Source of the DNA: Porticoccaceae bacterium
GTDB taxonomy: Bacteria > Pseudomonadota > Gammaproteobacteria > Pseudomonadales > Porticoccaceae
Assembly (NCBI GenBank): GCA_024639885.1
Contig: JAHEGD010000019.1
Coordinates: 1 to 34,937 of the forward strand
Length of the DNA: 34,937 bases
Direction of reading: 5' to 3'
Part shown: in pieces, positions 7,648 through 19,171 of the stretch
Position numbering within the stretch: position 1 is the stretch's first letter
Layout of the letters: every line of letters starts with the position of its first letter
Translations under genes and position numbers: made by a program
The notes under the pieces: model-generated
The model's database searches: none
The model's input: only the letters and a program-made list of their open reading frames with translations
Told to the model about the DNA's origin: nothing

Positions 7648-8520
7648 TTACCAGCCGGTCAGCTCTTTCAGGCCGTTGCCGATGTCGGCCAAGCTGCGCA
7701 CGGTTTTAACACCGGCGTCTTGCAGGGCGGCAAACTTCTCGTCGGCGGTACCTTTGCCACCGGAGATGATCGCTCCGGCGTGGCCCATACGCTTGCCGGC
7801 AGGTGCGGTAACACCGGCGATGTAGGAGACCACTGGCTTGCTGACGTGTGCTTTGATGTAGGCTGCGGCCTCTTCTTCAGCGGTGCCGCCGATCTCACCG
7901 ATCATCACGATCGCTTCGGTGGCGGGGTCTTTTTCGAACATTTCGAGAATGTCGATAAAGTTAGAGCCGGGGATCGGGTCGCCGCCGATACCAACACAGG
8001 TAGACTGGCCGAAACCGAAGTCGGTAGTCTGCTTGACCGCTTCGTAGGTAAGGGTGCCTGAACGCGACACGATACCCACTTTGCCGGGCAGGTGAATGTG
8101 ACCGGGCATGATGCCGATCTTACATTCGCCGGGGGTGATCACACCGGGGCAGTTGGGGCCGATCAGGCGCACGCCGAGCTCGTCGCACTTAACCTTGCAC
8201 TCGAGCATGTCCAGCGTCGGGATCCCCTCGGTGATGCAGACGATCAACTGGATGCCGCCGTTGGCCGCTTCGAGGATTGAGTCTTTGCAGAACGGTGCCG
8301 GCACGTAGATGACCGAGGCTTCGGCGCCGGTGGCGGCAACCGCGTCGGCGACCGTGTTGAACACCGGTAGGCCGAGGTGAGTGGTGCCACCTTTGCCCGG
8401 CGTTACACCGCCGACCATTTTGGTGCCGTAGGCGATCGCTTGCTCTGAATGGAAGGTACCCTGCCCGCCGGTAAAGCCTTGGCAGATTACTTTGGTGTCT
8501 TTATTGATCAAAATAGCCAT
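7648..8520 (-). CDS. sucD: Succinyl-CoA synthetase alpha subunit
   Basis: Forms the ADP- or GDP-dependent succinate-CoA ligase with SucC, the substrate-level phosphorylation step of the TCA cycle. The 290-residue product matches the E. coli length (289). CoA-binding [19 protein letters not shown] is at the N-terminus, followed by [29 protein letters not shown] and [26 protein letters not shown] carries the phosphorylated His247. The start is ATG 8520, 2 nt after the sucC stop. It is the last gene of the sdh-suc cluster and is followed by a strong hairpin. Confidence 0.98.
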   Translation of the reverse strand: MAILINKDTKVICQGFTGGQGTFHSEQAIAYGTKMVGGVTPGKGGTTHLGLPVFNTVADAVAATGAEASVIYVPAPFCKDSILEAANGGIQLIVCITEGIPTLDMLECKVKCDELGVRLIGPNCPGVITPGECKIGIMPGHIHLPGKVGIVSRSGTLTYEAVKQTTDFGFGQSTCVGIGGDPIPGSNFIDILEMFEKDPATEAIVMIGEIGGTAEEEAAAYIKAHVSKPVVSYIAGVTAPAGKRMGHAGAIISGGKGTADEKFAALQDAGVKTVRSLADIGNGLKELTGW

Positions 8521-8522
8521 GC

Positions 8523-9689
8523 TTATTTGCCCTCCGCTGCGGCAACAACTTTCTCTGCCGCGTCTGTCAGGCTTGTTGCGGCGATAATCGCCAGCCCAGA
8601 CTCAGCCAATTTTTGGGTGCCCAGTTCGGCGTTGTTGCCTTCGAGGCGAACCACTACGGGAACTTTTACACCCACTTCTTCTACCGCACCGATCACCCCT
8701 TCGGCGATCAGGTCACAGCGCACGATACCGCCAAAGATATTGATCAGCACCGCTTTGACGTTGTCGTCAGAGAGGATGATTTTGAACGCTTCGACAACAC
8801 GCTCTTTGGTGGCGCCGCCACCGACGTCGAGGAAGTTGGCCGGCTCGCCGCCGTGCAGCTTAACGATGTCCATGGTGCCCATCGCTAGGCCGGCACCGTT
8901 AACCATGCAGCCGATGTTGCCATCCAGTGCCACGTAGTTGAGGTCCCACGCCGCGGCGTGTGCTTCGCGGGCGTCTTCTTGGCTGGGGTCGTGGAACTCT
9001 TTGAGCTTGGGCTGGCGGTACATTGCGTTGCCGTCGATACCGATTTTGGCGTCCAGGCAGTGCAGGTTGCCCTGCTCGGTGATGACCAGCGGGTTAATCT
9101 CCAGCAGTGCCATGTCGTAGTCTTGGAACAGTTTGGCGAGGCCGAGGAAGATGTGGACGAAATGCTTGATGTTGTCGCCTTTGAGGCCGAGCTTGAATGC
9201 TAGCTCGCGGCCCTGGTAGGGCTGGGCGCCGGTCAGCGGATCGACTTCTACTTTGAGGATTTTCTCAGGAGTCTCTTCGGCGACTTTTTCGATCTCTACG
9301 CCGCCTTCGGTAGAGGCCATGAAGACGATGCGGCGGGTCGAGCGGTCGACTACCGCGCCGAGGTAGAGCTCGTCGGCGATATCGGTGCAGGTCTCAACCA
9401 AGATGCGGCTGACCGGTTGGCCGGCGGCGTCAGTCTGGTAGGTGACCAGATTTTTGCCCAGCCACTGGCGGGCGAACGCTTCAATTTCGGCTTTGGTAGT
9501 AACCAGCTTTACACCGCCCGCTTTACCGCGGCCACCGGCGTGTACCTGGGCTTTAACGACCCACTGGCTGCCGCCAATCACATCGGCGGCGGCGATCGCC
9601 TCTTGAACTGTTTCAGCGGCGATGCCTTTTGAGACCGGCAGACCGTACTCGGCAAACAGCTGTTTCCCCTGGTATTCGTGGAGATTCAT
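8523..9689 (-). CDS. sucC: Succinyl-CoA synthetase beta subunit
   Basis: The ATP-grasp subunit that binds nucleotide and succinate, partner of SucD. The 388 residues equal the E. coli length. [19 protein letters not shown] is the standard N-terminus. [17 protein letters not shown] is the ATP-grasp lysine/glycine loop, [11 protein letters not shown] carries the metal-binding Glu and Asn, and [12 protein letters not shown] and LDVGGGAT form the succinate/CoA side. [11 protein letters not shown] is near the C-terminus. The start is ATG 9689. A terminator-like hairpin with a T-run (9714-9741) separates it from lpd, so sucCD may be expressed at a different level from the genes upstream. Confidence 0.98.
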   Translation of the reverse strand: MNLHEYQGKQLFAEYGLPVSKGIAAETVQEAIAAADVIGGSQWVVKAQVHAGGRGKAGGVKLVTTKAEIEAFARQWLGKNLVTYQTDAAGQPVSRILVETCTDIADELYLGAVVDRSTRRIVFMASTEGGVEIEKVAEETPEKILKVEVDPLTGAQPYQGRELAFKLGLKGDNIKHFVHIFLGLAKLFQDYDMALLEINPLVITEQGNLHCLDAKIGIDGNAMYRQPKLKEFHDPSQEDAREAHAAAWDLNYVALDGNIGCMVNGAGLAMGTMDIVKLHGGEPANFLDVGGGATKERVVEAFKIILSDDNVKAVLINIFGGIVRCDLIAEGVIGAVEEVGVKVPVVVRLEGNNAELGTQKLAESGLAIIAATSLTDAAEKVVAAAEGK

Positions 9690-9713
9690 ATCGACTTCCC
9701 GTTAACAAGTGAA

Positions 9714-9741
9714 CAAAAAATGCTGCCGCAGCTGGCGCAGC
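9714..9741 (-). terminator. Terminator-like hairpin between lpd and sucC
   Basis: On the minus strand, GCTGC and GCAGC arms (9741-9722, with additional inner GC pairs and one bulge) are followed directly by ATTTTTT (9721-9715). This is a plausible intrinsic terminator or attenuator inside the operon, 21 nt after the lpd stop and before the sucC Shine-Dalgarno region. Confidence 0.5.
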
Positions 9742-9762
9742 GATAAAACCCTCTAGAACGAC

Positions 9763-11235
<1,473 letters not shown>

Positions 11236-11247
11236 TTAGTCGTCGGC

Positions 11248-12444
11248 TTAAATTTCTAGCAGGATTTTGGCGGGGTTTTCGATCATCTCTTTGATCGCCA
11301 CCAAGAACTGCACCGCCTCTTTGCCGTCGATCAGGCGGTGGTCGTATGAAAGGGCCAGGTACATCATCGGCCGGATCACCACCTGCCCGTCAACCGCTAC
11401 CGGCCGCTCTTGGATCTTGTGCATACCCAAGATCGCCGTCTGCGGCGGGTTGATGATCGGCGTAGAGAGCAGTGAGCCAAACACGCCGCCGTTGGTGATA
11501 GTGAAGGTGCCGCCGGTCATCTCTTCAATAGAGAGCTTGCCTTCGCGCGCCTTCATGGCGTACTCGTAGACGCCGTGCTCAATGTCGGCCACGCTCATGT
11601 TCTCGGCGTTGCGCAGCACCGGCACTACCAGCCCACGCTCGGACGAGACCGCCACACCAACATCTTGAAACCCATGGTAGACGATATCGTTGCCGTCGAT
11701 GGAGGCATTGACCGACGGATAGCGCTTGAGCGCCTCGACCGCGGCTTTGACAAACAGCCCCATAAAGCCGAGCCGGGTGCCGTTGTGGGTCTTTTCAAAC
11801 TGATCTTTAAACTGCTTGCGCAGCTCCATCAGCGCCGACATATCCACCTCGTTAAAGGTCGTCAGCGACGCGGTGGTTTGGGTCACCTCGAGCAGCCGCT
11901 CGGCGATGCGCTTGCGCATGCGGGTCATCGGCACGCGCTTTTCAACGCGCTCGCCGGCCAGTTCGGCAGGCAGTGCAGCCGGGGCCGAGGCCGCCGGTGC
12001 AGCGGCCGGCGCGGCAGCGGGGGCTTGGTGGTTGAGCACATCTTCTTTAATGATGCGCCCGCCCTTGCCGCTGCCGGTCACCTCGGCGATGTTGATTCCG
12101 CGCTCGTCGGCCAGCTTTTTGGCGGCCGGGTTGATCTGTGGCTCGCCGGCAGGCTCGGCAGCAGCGGCTGGTGTGGCCGCGGCGGGGGCCGCTGCCGGCG
12201 CTGCAGCGCCCTCTTCCAATTTAGCGATCAGCTGGCCGCTCAACACGGTGTCGCCTTCGGCGGCGAGCACTTCGGCGAGCACGCCGTCGGCCGGCGCAAC
12301 CACTTCTAGCACCACTTTGTCGGTTTCGATATCGACCAGCAGTTCATCGCGCGCCACTTGCTCGCCGGGCTGTTTGTGCCAGGTTGCCAGTGAACCCTCT
12401 TGAACCGACTCGGGGAAGGTGGGTGCCTTAATTTCAATTGCCAT
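11248..12444 (-). CDS. sucB: Dihydrolipoyllysine succinyltransferase (2-oxoglutarate dehydrogenase E2)
   Basis: The core of the 2-oxoglutarate dehydrogenase complex, transferring succinyl groups from E1-bound ThDP to CoA. The 398-residue protein has one lipoyl domain (1-78) with the lipoylated Lys43 in [12 protein letters not shown]. An Ala/Pro linker follows, then a peripheral-subunit-binding domain (about 104-138: [20 protein letters not shown] then [11 protein letters not shown]) and a second Ala/Pro linker. The catalytic domain ends in [17 protein letters not shown] (His369, Asp373). The start is ATG 12444 with an AGGAC Shine-Dalgarno. It lies between sucA and lpd, so E1, E2 and E3 are contiguous. 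The succinyl rather than acetyl specificity rests on this context. Confidence 0.98.
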   Translation of the reverse strand: MAIEIKAPTFPESVQEGSLATWHKQPGEQVARDELLVDIETDKVVLEVVAPADGVLAEVLAAEGDTVLSGQLIAKLEEGAAAPAAAPAAATPAAAAEPAGEPQINPAAKKLADERGINIAEVTGSGKGGRIIKEDVLNHQAPAAAPAAAPAASAPAALPAELAGERVEKRVPMTRMRKRIAERLLEVTQTTASLTTFNEVDMSALMELRKQFKDQFEKTHNGTRLGFMGLFVKAAVEALKRYPSVNASIDGNDIVYHGFQDVGVAVSSERGLVVPVLRNAENMSVADIEHGVYEYAMKAREGKLSIEEMTGGTFTITNGGVFGSLLSTPIINPPQTAILGMHKIQERPVAVDGQVVIRPMMYLALSYDHRLIDGKEAVQFLVAIKEMIENPAKILLEI

Positions 12445-12494
12445 GATGATGTCCTATTACTTGGCTAGTTATACAGTCTATTGGGGTCACGGGG

Positions 12495-15335
12495 TTACTG
12501 GCTGGCACTCGACAGTGCTTCGTCAACAAACGCCTGCTGCTCTTCCAGGTGCACCGACATATAGCCGGCGGCCGGTGCTGCCGACGCTTTGCGACCTACG
12601 TAGTCGAGCACCAAGTCTGGATGGGTTTTGCGCAACACGCTGCGCATGTGGTGCTGGCTAGAGTACCAAGCGCCTTGGTTCATCGGCTCCTCTTGGCACC
12701 AGCGCACGTCGCGCAGGTGGCTGTACTGGGCCAATACCGCTTTCAGCTCGCGGTCGGGGAACGGGTAGAGCTGCTCGATACGGACTAGCGCAATATCGTC
12801 GATCTCGCGCTCTTGACGCGCCTCGAGCAGGTGGTAGTAGACCTTGCCCGAGCAGAGCACCAGCCGTTTGGCTTTGGCCGGCTCGACTTGGTGCTCATCG
12901 AGCACGGTCTCGAAGCGGCCGTCGGCCAGCTCGTCGAGCGAAGAGGTGGCAAGCTTGTGACGGAGGATCCACTTCGGGCTCATGATCACCAGCGGCCGGC
13001 GCATCGGCCGGATCGCCTGGCGGCGCAGAATATGGAAGATCTGCGCCGGCGTGGTCGGGATCGCCACCTGAATGTTGTGCTCGGCACAGAGCTGCAAGAA
13101 CCGCTCTAAACGGGCCGACGAATGCTCTGGGCCCTGCCCTTCAAAGCCGTGTGGCAGCAGCATGGTGAGGCCGGACATGCGCCCCCATTTGTGCTCACCG
13201 CTGGTGATGAACTGGTCGATGACCACTTGGGCGCCGTTGGCGAAGTCGCCAAACTGCGCCTCCCAGATCACCAGCCCTTTCGGCGCGGTGGTCGAGTAGC
13301 CGTACTCAAACGCCAGCACCGCCTCCTCAGAGAGGAACGAGTCGTAGATCTCAAAGCTGGGCTGGGCCGGGTCGAGATGGTCGAGCGGCAGGTAGGCAGT
13401 GCCGTCTTTCTGGTTGTGCACTACGGCGTGGCGGTGCGAGAAGGTACCCCGGCCGACGTCTTGGCCGGTGAGCCGCACCGGATAACCGTCTTTGAGCAGC
13501 GTGGCGTAAGCGAGCAGCTCGGCCATACCCCAGTTGAGCGGCATCGCGCCGCCGGCCATCTTGCGGCGGTCGTCGTAGATCTTACTGACTTGGCGCTGCA
13601 CCTGAATGCCGTCTGGCACGTGGGCGAGCTGGGCGCCGATCTCTTTTAGCTCGGTTAGCGGCAGGCCGGTGTTGGCCTCTGTCCGCCAGCCGTGACCGAG
13701 ATAGGGGGCCCAGTTAACAAACAGCGAGGTGTCGGGCTCGCGGACTAGGTTGTGGACCACAAACTCGCCGCGGTCGAGCTGGGCGCGGTAGTCGGCGGCC
13801 ATGTCGTCGGCGCCCTGCTGGTCGATGATGCCCTCTTTGACCAGCTTCTCTGCGTACAGGGTGCGGGTGGTCGGGTGCTTTTTAATGCGCTCATACATCA
13901 GCGGCTGGGTCGCCGACGGCTCGTCGGTCTCATTGTGGCCGCGACGCCGGTAGCAGACCAAGTCGAGCACGATGTCTTTGCCAAACTCGTGGCGGTAATC
14001 CATCGCCAGCATGGCGGCAAACATCACCGCGTCGGGGTTATCGCCATTGACGTGCAGGATCGGCGCCTGGACCATCTTGGCGACATCGGTACAGTACTCG
14101 GTCGAGCGCGCGTCGTCTTGGCGGTTGGTGGTAAAGCCCACCTGGTTATTGATCACAATGTGTACCGAGCCGCCGGTGCGGTAGGCGCGGGTCTGGGACA
14201 TCTGGAATGTCTCCATCACCACCCCTTGGCCGGCGAAGGCGGCATCGCCGTGCATCAGAATCGGCACTACGCTGTTGCCGACCGGGTCGTCGCGGCGGTC
14301 TTGGCGGGCGCGGCCAGAGCCGATCACAACGGGGCAGGCGATCTCTAGGTGCGACGGGTTGAAGCCCAGCGACATGTGTACCTCACCGCCCGGCGTCATC
14401 ACGTTAGATGAGAAGCCCTGGTGGTATTTAACATCGCCCGAGGTGTCGACCAGCCGCTTGCCTTCGAACTCGCTGAACAGCTCGGTGGGATTTTTACCGA
14501 GAATATTGACCAGTACGTTGAGGCGGCCGCGGTGGGCCATGCCCATCACCACCTCTTTGGCACCGTACTCGCCGGCGCGCCAGACCAAGCAGTCCAGCAT
14601 CGGGATCAGGCTTTCGCCGCCCTCTAGGCCAAACCGTTTGGTGCCGGGGTATTTGGAGTCGAGGTGCTTCTCTAGCCCCTCGGCGGCGGTCAGCCGGCGC
14701 AGCACGTCGACGCGGGCGTCGCCCTCGTAGTTGGGCTGGCAGCGCACGCTCTCAAAGCGCTGCGCCAACCACTGCTTCTCCTCGAACGAGGTGATGTGCA
14801 TGAACTCGGCGCCGATATTACCGCAGTAGGTTGCTTCGAGCGCGTCGACCATCTCGCGCAGGGTCGCCTCTGGCTTACCCAAGTAGAGCGGGCCGGCTTG
14901 GAAGGTGGTGTCGAGATCGGCCTCGTTGAGGCCGTGGAAGGCGAGCTGCAGATCGGGCACTCGCTCGCGGACCATAATCGACAGCGGGTCGAGCTTGGCC
15001 TGCTGGTGGCCGCGAAAGCGGTACGAGCTGATCAGCTGAACCACCTTAACCTGCTTGCGCTCGTGCTCGTTATTGATACCGCCAGAACCCGGCGCTGGGG
15101 TTGGCCGCGCCTGACGGCGGCCGAGCAGTTCGAAGTGCTTGACGACGGTGGCGTGCGAAGTATCGGGGCTGATGTTGCCCTCGACGCGCGGCAGCGAGTC
15201 AAAGAAGTTACACCACTCCTGAGAGACACTGGAGGGGTCATGGAGGTAGAGGTCGTAGAGATCCTCCACATAGGCGGCATTGCCACCGGAAAAATGGGAA
15301 GAGCGAAGAAACTGCTCTAGCGCGCCCTCGGGCAT
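12495..15335 (-). CDS. sucA: 2-oxoglutarate dehydrogenase E1 component
   Basis: Thiamine diphosphate-dependent decarboxylase that starts the 2-oxoglutarate dehydrogenase reaction. It has the N-terminal E2-binding segment (ALEQFLRSSHFSGGNAAYVEDLYDLYLHDPSSVS), YRFRGHQQAKLDPL, and HITSFEEKQWLAQRFE. GMAHRGRLNVLVNILGK, FNPSHLEI, GDAAFAGQGVVMET and VYRRRGHNETDEPSATQPLMY follow, with QDVGRGTFSHRHAV in the pyrimidine-binding half. The frame opens at an ATG at 15368. ATG 15335 has AGAGGA upstream and begins right before the family N-terminus, giving 946 aa (E. coli 933), so I chose it. It follows sdhB after a hairpin. Confidence 0.97.
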   Translation of the reverse strand: MPEGALEQFLRSSHFSGGNAAYVEDLYDLYLHDPSSVSQEWCNFFDSLPRVEGNISPDTSHATVVKHFELLGRRQARPTPAPGSGGINNEHERKQVKVVQLISSYRFRGHQQAKLDPLSIMVRERVPDLQLAFHGLNEADLDTTFQAGPLYLGKPEATLREMVDALEATYCGNIGAEFMHITSFEEKQWLAQRFESVRCQPNYEGDARVDVLRRLTAAEGLEKHLDSKYPGTKRFGLEGGESLIPMLDCLVWRAGEYGAKEVVMGMAHRGRLNVLVNILGKNPTELFSEFEGKRLVDTSGDVKYHQGFSSNVMTPGGEVHMSLGFNPSHLEIACPVVIGSGRARQDRRDDPVGNSVVPILMHGDAAFAGQGVVMETFQMSQTRAYRTGGSVHIVINNQVGFTTNRQDDARSTEYCTDVAKMVQAPILHVNGDNPDAVMFAAMLAMDYRHEFGKDIVLDLVCYRRRGHNETDEPSATQPLMYERIKKHPTTRTLYAEKLVKEGIIDQQGADDMAADYRAQLDRGEFVVHNLVREPDTSLFVNWAPYLGHGWRTEANTGLPLTELKEIGAQLAHVPDGIQVQRQVSKIYDDRRKMAGGAMPLNWGMAELLAYATLLKDGYPVRLTGQDVGRGTFSHRHAVVHNQKDGTAYLPLDHLDPAQPSFEIYDSFLSEEAVLAFEYGYSTTAPKGLVIWEAQFGDFANGAQVVIDQFITSGEHKWGRMSGLTMLLPHGFEGQGPEHSSARLERFLQLCAEHNIQVAIPTTPAQIFHILRRQAIRPMRRPLVIMSPKWILRHKLATSSLDELADGRFETVLDEHQVEPAKAKRLVLCSGKVYYHLLEARQEREIDDIALVRIEQLYPFPDRELKAVLAQYSHLRDVRWCQEEPMNQGAWYSSQHHMRSVLRKTHPDLVLDYVGRKASAAPAAGYMSVHLEEQQAFVDEALSSASQ

Positions 15336-15389
15336 CGGGTGCTGTCCTCTAGTATGGGCCGCCACCATAGGCTGGCGGCCGGTAAATCA

Positions 15390-15421
15390 AAACAGCCGAC
15401 ACCGCGCGGTGCCGGCTGTTT
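15390..15421 (-). terminator. Hairpin between sdhB and sucA, attenuator candidate
   Basis: AAACAGCCG (15390-15398) pairs with CGGCTGTTT (15413-15421), and CACCG (15400-15404) with CGGTG (15407-15411), with one mismatch that becomes G-U on the minus-strand RNA. On the minus strand the stem runs into TTTTGATTT. This is terminator-like but has an imperfect U-tract, so partial termination or mRNA stabilisation at the sdh/suc junction is more likely than a full stop. Confidence 0.5.
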
Positions 15422-15430
15422 AAGCAAGCG

Positions 15431-16135
15431 CTAGGCCGCGCTGCGCAACAGCATGTTGCGGATATGGCCTATCGCCCGGGTCGGGTTGAGTCCTTTCGGG
15501 CAGACCTGAACACAGTTCATGATGCCGTGGCAGCGGAATACGCTGAACGGGTCATCGAGCTCGGCGAGACGCTGCTCGGTGGCGGTGTCGCGGCTGTCGG
15601 CCAGGAACCGGTAGGCCTGCAGCAGGCCAGACGGGCCGATGAACTTGTCTGGGTTCCACCAGAACGACGGGCAGGCGGTTGAGCAACAGGCGCACAGAAT
15701 GCACTCGTAGAGACCGTCGAGCTTAGCGCGCTCTTCGGGGCTCTGCAGCCGCTCAATAGCCGGCGCGGGGGTGTCGTTGATCAGGTAGGGCTTGATCTTC
15801 TCGTACTGGGCGTAGAACTGGGTCATGTCGATGACCAGATCGCGGATCACCGGCAGGCCGGGCAGCGGGCGAATCACCAGCTTGTTGTTCTTGACCACCT
15901 CGGAGAGCGGGGTGATACAGGCCAAGCCGTTTTTGCCGGCGATGTTCATGCCGTCCGAGCCACACACGCCTTCGCGGCACGAGCGGCGGTAGACCAGCGA
16001 ATTGTCTTCGGCCTTGAGCATCTCGAGCACGTCGAGCACCATGACATCTTTGCCCTTGGTGTCGACTTGGTAGTCCTGCATGTAAGGCTCTGCGTCGGTT
16101 TCAGGATTGTAGCGATAGACACTGACAGTCAACAT
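15431..16135 (-). CDS. sdhB: Succinate dehydrogenase iron-sulfur subunit
   Basis: Carries electrons from the flavin of SdhA to ubiquinone through three Fe-S centres at the inner membrane. The 234-residue product (E. coli 238) has the [2Fe-2S] motif SCREGVCGSDG to LACIT with Cys53, Cys58, Asp61 and Cys73. ECILCACCSTACPSFWWN and FRCHGIMNCVQVCPKGLNP supply the [4Fe-4S] and [3Fe-4S] ligands. The start is ATG 16135, 12 nt after the sdhA stop. The gene order sdhC-D-A-B is standard. Confidence 0.98.
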   Translation of the reverse strand: MLTVSVYRYNPETDAEPYMQDYQVDTKGKDVMVLDVLEMLKAEDNSLVYRRSCREGVCGSDGMNIAGKNGLACITPLSEVVKNNKLVIRPLPGLPVIRDLVIDMTQFYAQYEKIKPYLINDTPAPAIERLQSPEERAKLDGLYECILCACCSTACPSFWWNPDKFIGPSGLLQAYRFLADSRDTATEQRLAELDDPFSVFRCHGIMNCVQVCPKGLNPTRAIGHIRNMLLRSAA

Positions 16136-16147
16136 AACAACGTCTCC

Positions 16148-17920
16148 TTAGTAGGTACGGGCTTTGGGCGGGAAAGCTTCGCGGGTTTTCGGGGTAAAGT
16201 TAACCGAACGCTTGCCGAGAGTCTTGCTGGCCGGGTAGTACATAGAGTGGCAGAGCCAGTTCTCATCGTCGCGCTCTTGGAAATCTTCACGGGCGTGGGC
16301 GCCGCGGCTCTCTTTGCGCTGCTCGGCGGCGATGGCGGTTGCCTCGGCCACTTCGAGCAGGTTTTGCAGCTCAAGTGCCTCAATACGGGCGGTATTGAAG
16401 GCGTTGCTCTTGTCTTCAACAAAGACGTTTTCGATGCGCGGACGGAGCTCGGCGAGCTTCTTGATGCCCTCTTGCATGTAGTCACCGCGGCGGAACACGC
16501 CGAAGTAGTTCTGCATGATCTGCTGCAGCTCGGCGCGCAGCACGGTGGCGCTCTCGCCAGAGCTTGAGTTGTTGATGCGGTTTAGGCCGACCATCGCCGC
16601 TTCAATATCTGACTCGCTGGCGTCGCGCAGGCTGACACCCTCGCGCAGGGTCTTCTCGATGAACAGGCCCGAGGCGCGACCAAATACCACCAAGTCGAGC
16701 AGCGAGTTGCCACCCAGACGGTTGGCGCCGTGTACCGACACACAGGCCACTTCACCACAGGCGTAAAGGCCGGGGATGATCTGGTCGTTGCCTTCGGCGT
16801 CGACGGTTAGCGCCTGGCCGTTTACGTTGGTAGGGATACCGCCCATCATGTAGTGACAGGTCGGTACGACCGGAATCGGCTCTTTGACCGGGTCGGCGTG
16901 GGCGAAGGTGCGCGACAGCTCACAGATGCCCGGCAGGCGGCTTTCCAGCACCTCTTCACCGAGGTGGTCGAGCTTAAGGAATACGTGGTCACCGTTCTCG
17001 CCACAGCCGCGGCCTTCCAGAATCTCCAGCACCATTGAGCGGGCGACCACATCGCGGCCGGCCAGGTCTTTGGCATTGGGCGCGTAGCGCTCCATGAAAC
17101 GCTCGCCGTCTTTATTGATCAGGTAGCCACCTTCACCGCGACAGCCCTCGGTCACCAGGGTGCCAGCGCCGGCGATACCGGTCGGGTGGAACTGCCACAT
17201 CTCAATATCCTGAACCGGGAAGCCGGCGCGCAGCGCCATGCCGATACCGTCGCCAGTGTTGATGTGGGCATTAGTGGTAGAAGCGTAGATACGGCCGGCG
17301 CCACCGGTGGCGAATACGGTCGCCTTGGTTTTGACGTAGACGGTCTCGCCGGTTTCGATGTCCAGCGCGATCACACCGACCACGGCGCCATCGGCGTTCT
17401 TGACGATATCAACCGCGTACCACTCGTTGAGGAACACAGTCTTGTTTTTGATGTTGCCCTGATAGAGAGTGTGCAGCAGCGCGTGGCCGGTGCGGTCGGC
17501 GGCGGCACAGGTGCGCGCCGCTTGGCCGCCTTCACCAAACGCCTTAGATTGGCCGCCGAATGGGCGCTGGTAGATACGGCCCTCTTCAGTGCGCGAAAAC
17601 GGCAGGCCCATGTGGTCGAGCTCAAAGATCGCCTCGGGGCCGACTGAGCACATGTATTCGATGGCGTCTTGGTCGCCGATGTAATCCGACCCTTTGACGG
17701 TGTCGTACATGTGCCACTGCCACTGGTCCTGCGGGTCGTCAGAGGCGATAGCACAGGTGATGCCGCCCTGCGCCGACACGGTGTGCGAGCGGGTCGGGAA
17801 TACTTTGGTAATGACCGCGGTCTTGTAGCCCGACTGGGCCAGCTGCAGTGCCGCGCGCATACCGGCGCCACCACCACCCACAATTACTGCATCAAAACTC
17901 ATTGTTCGCATATTAGACAT
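16148..17920 (-). CDS. sdhA: Succinate dehydrogenase flavoprotein subunit
   Basis: Oxidises succinate to fumarate with covalently bound FAD on the cytoplasmic face of the membrane. The 590-residue product (E. coli 588) has the dinucleotide site [17 protein letters not shown] and [11 protein letters not shown] with His46 as the probable covalent FAD anchor. It also has [37 protein letters not shown], and [19 protein letters not shown] with the substrate-side Arg. The C-terminal [22 protein letters not shown] is also typical. The start is ATG 17920, and in-frame ATGs at codons 4 and 7 are alternatives. It is 3 nt from the sdhD stop. Confidence 0.98.
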   Translation of the reverse strand: MSNMRTMSFDAVIVGGGGAGMRAALQLAQSGYKTAVITKVFPTRSHTVSAQGGITCAIASDDPQDQWQWHMYDTVKGSDYIGDQDAIEYMCSVGPEAIFELDHMGLPFSRTEEGRIYQRPFGGQSKAFGEGGQAARTCAAADRTGHALLHTLYQGNIKNKTVFLNEWYAVDIVKNADGAVVGVIALDIETGETVYVKTKATVFATGGAGRIYASTTNAHINTGDGIGMALRAGFPVQDIEMWQFHPTGIAGAGTLVTEGCRGEGGYLINKDGERFMERYAPNAKDLAGRDVVARSMVLEILEGRGCGENGDHVFLKLDHLGEEVLESRLPGICELSRTFAHADPVKEPIPVVPTCHYMMGGIPTNVNGQALTVDAEGNDQIIPGLYACGEVACVSVHGANRLGGNSLLDLVVFGRASGLFIEKTLREGVSLRDASESDIEAAMVGLNRINNSSSGESATVLRAELQQIMQNYFGVFRRGDYMQEGIKKLAELRPRIENVFVEDKSNAFNTARIEALELQNLLEVAEATAIAAEQRKESRGAHAREDFQERDDENWLCHSMYYPASKTLGKRSVNFTPKTREAFPPKARTY

Positions 17921-17923
17921 AAC

Positions 17924-18289
17924 TTAGATTCCCCACAGAATATCGATTGCCCAGACCACGTAGAGCAGGCTCACCGCGATCATGCCAAGCTGAAACAGCA
18001 TGCGCAGCGCGGTCGCCTTGGCGCCCATCAGCCGCACGGTGACGTAGTCGGTGAGCACGCCCCACATGCCGATCCACGAGTGGATGGCGATAGAGAGCAC
18101 GGTCAACAGACTAAACATCTTCATCGGCAGGCACTGGTTGAGCGCCAGCCAGCTGGCGTAGTCAACATCGTTAGCGGCAAAGTAGACCACCACAAACACC
18201 AGGTAGGCGGTCATGATGACGGCGGTAATGCGCTGCAACAGCCAGTCAGACAGACCGCTGCGACCAAAACTTGTGACTGAAGTTACCAT
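17924..18289 (-). CDS. sdhD: Succinate dehydrogenase membrane anchor subunit SdhD
   Basis: One of the two membrane anchors holding heme b and the ubiquinone site. The 121-residue product has three hydrophobic helices (about 20-40, 57-79, 94-118). HSWIGMWGVLTDYV contains His70 and the Asp81-Tyr82 pair, equivalent to the E. coli heme/quinone residues including Asp82-Tyr83. The frame extends to a GTG at 18301. ATG 18289 is preferred: it overlaps the sdhC stop by 7 nt (ATGGTAA), typical of coupled anchors, and matches the family N-terminus (VTSVTSFGRSGLSDWLLQR). Confidence 0.95.
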   Translation of the reverse strand: MVTSVTSFGRSGLSDWLLQRITAVIMTAYLVFVVVYFAANDVDYASWLALNQCLPMKMFSLLTVLSIAIHSWIGMWGVLTDYVTVRLMGAKATALRMLFQLGMIAVSLLYVVWAIDILWGI

Positions 18290-18663
18290 GCGTAGACCCA
18301 CCCTGCGATTGCGGCAATAAGGATAAAGGCGACCACGGCGGCAATCTTGGCTGAGAGCAGACCGCCCTCCAGCGTCTCACCGATACCGAAGTCCATAATA
18401 AGGTGACGAACACCCATCACTAGGTGGTAACCCAGCGCCGACAGCGAGGCCCAGATCACAAACTGCCAAACCGGGCTGCCAAGCGTGGCGGCCAGCGCGG
18501 CGAACGACTCGGCCGAAGCCAAGCTGCCATCTAAAGCGAGCAAAAACAGCGCAACGGCGGCAAACAGGACAACTCCTGAGGCGCGGTGCAGGATGGAGAC
18601 ATACGAGGTAATCGGCAGTTTAATGGTGCCGATATCAAGGTTAACAGGTCTGTTCTGTTTCAC
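18283..18663 (-). CDS. sdhC: Succinate dehydrogenase cytochrome b556 subunit SdhC
   Basis: The second membrane anchor and cytochrome b subunit. The 126-residue product begins KQNRPVNLDIGTIKLPITSYVSILHRASG, with Ser23 and Arg27 corresponding to the E. coli quinone-site residues. It has three transmembrane helices, and GYHLVMGVRHLIMDFG has His80 as heme ligand. The start is GTG 18663, with AAAAAGGTG about 8 nt upstream. The next possible start would remove the conserved N-terminus. First gene of the sdh-suc operon, with a clear promoter about 100 bp upstream. Confidence 0.96.
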   Translation of the reverse strand: MKQNRPVNLDIGTIKLPITSYVSILHRASGVVLFAAVALFLLALDGSLASAESFAALAATLGSPVWQFVIWASLSALGYHLVMGVRHLIMDFGIGETLEGGLLSAKIAAVVAFILIAAIAGWVYAW

Positions 18664-18763
18664 GTCGATAACACCTTTTTATAGGGACTGCAGGGGCAAA
18701 CCGGCAGCAGTTGAAGTTGTGGTGGCAAGGCCAACAGGCGAGGCACCCCAAAACGGCGGGCGA

Positions 18764-18792
18764 ATTATAAAACCAGCCACCTGCCAATACAA
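18764..18792 (-). promoter_or_regulatory. Sigma-70-like promoter of the sdh-suc operon
   Basis: On the minus strand, TTGTAT (18792-18787), 17 nt, then a perfect TATAAT (18769-18764). Transcription would start near 18757, leaving a leader of about 95 nt before the sdhC GTG. It is the best promoter match in this region in this direction. Confidence 0.6.
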
Positions 18793-18825
18793 CGGCGCAT
18801 TGTCTAATTGGCGACAAAAGATCTT

Positions 18826-18837
18826 CGACTTTGGTCG
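18826..18837 (-). promoter_or_regulatory. 12-mer CGACCAAAGTCG, sdhC side
   Basis: On the minus strand this reads CGACCAAAGTCG, a dyad CGAC-N4-GTCG. It ends 33 nt upstream of the sdhC -35 box. The identical 12-mer occurs upstream of the gltA promoter in the same orientation relative to transcription (19172-19183). This position suits an activator. Confidence 0.5.
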
Positions 18838-19171
18838 CGTTTGCCGACAGCGGCGCCACCGCCGCCGCCCATCACCCCCTTTTGAGATTGGTAGAGAGAG
18901 TGCGGCCAATCCATTCACTGCCTGAATAACCGCCATCGCCCAACCGCAAAAATGGTGGCGCGCGGCCCGCCCTGCGGCAACCTGTAGACCGCCGGCCGAT
19001 GCGCGAATAGCCACCGGCCAGATGCTGGCGCGGCGACCGCCACCACCCCGCCAGCCCCTGCCCACCATCAAATGTTGACCAAGATCAGTCATTTGTCACA
19101 ATAAAATTGCCGCTACGGCAACCGAGGCGCCGGCCGAACCTAGTGACGGGGCGGCCTACAGCGCAAAAATA

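Noticed and set aside
18679-19092. 137-codon minus-strand open frame in the gltA/sdhC intergenic region
   Set aside because: Composition is Arg/Gly/Ala-rich from GC-biased non-coding DNA. It has no ribosome site, no recognisable domain, and overlaps the sdhC promoter.
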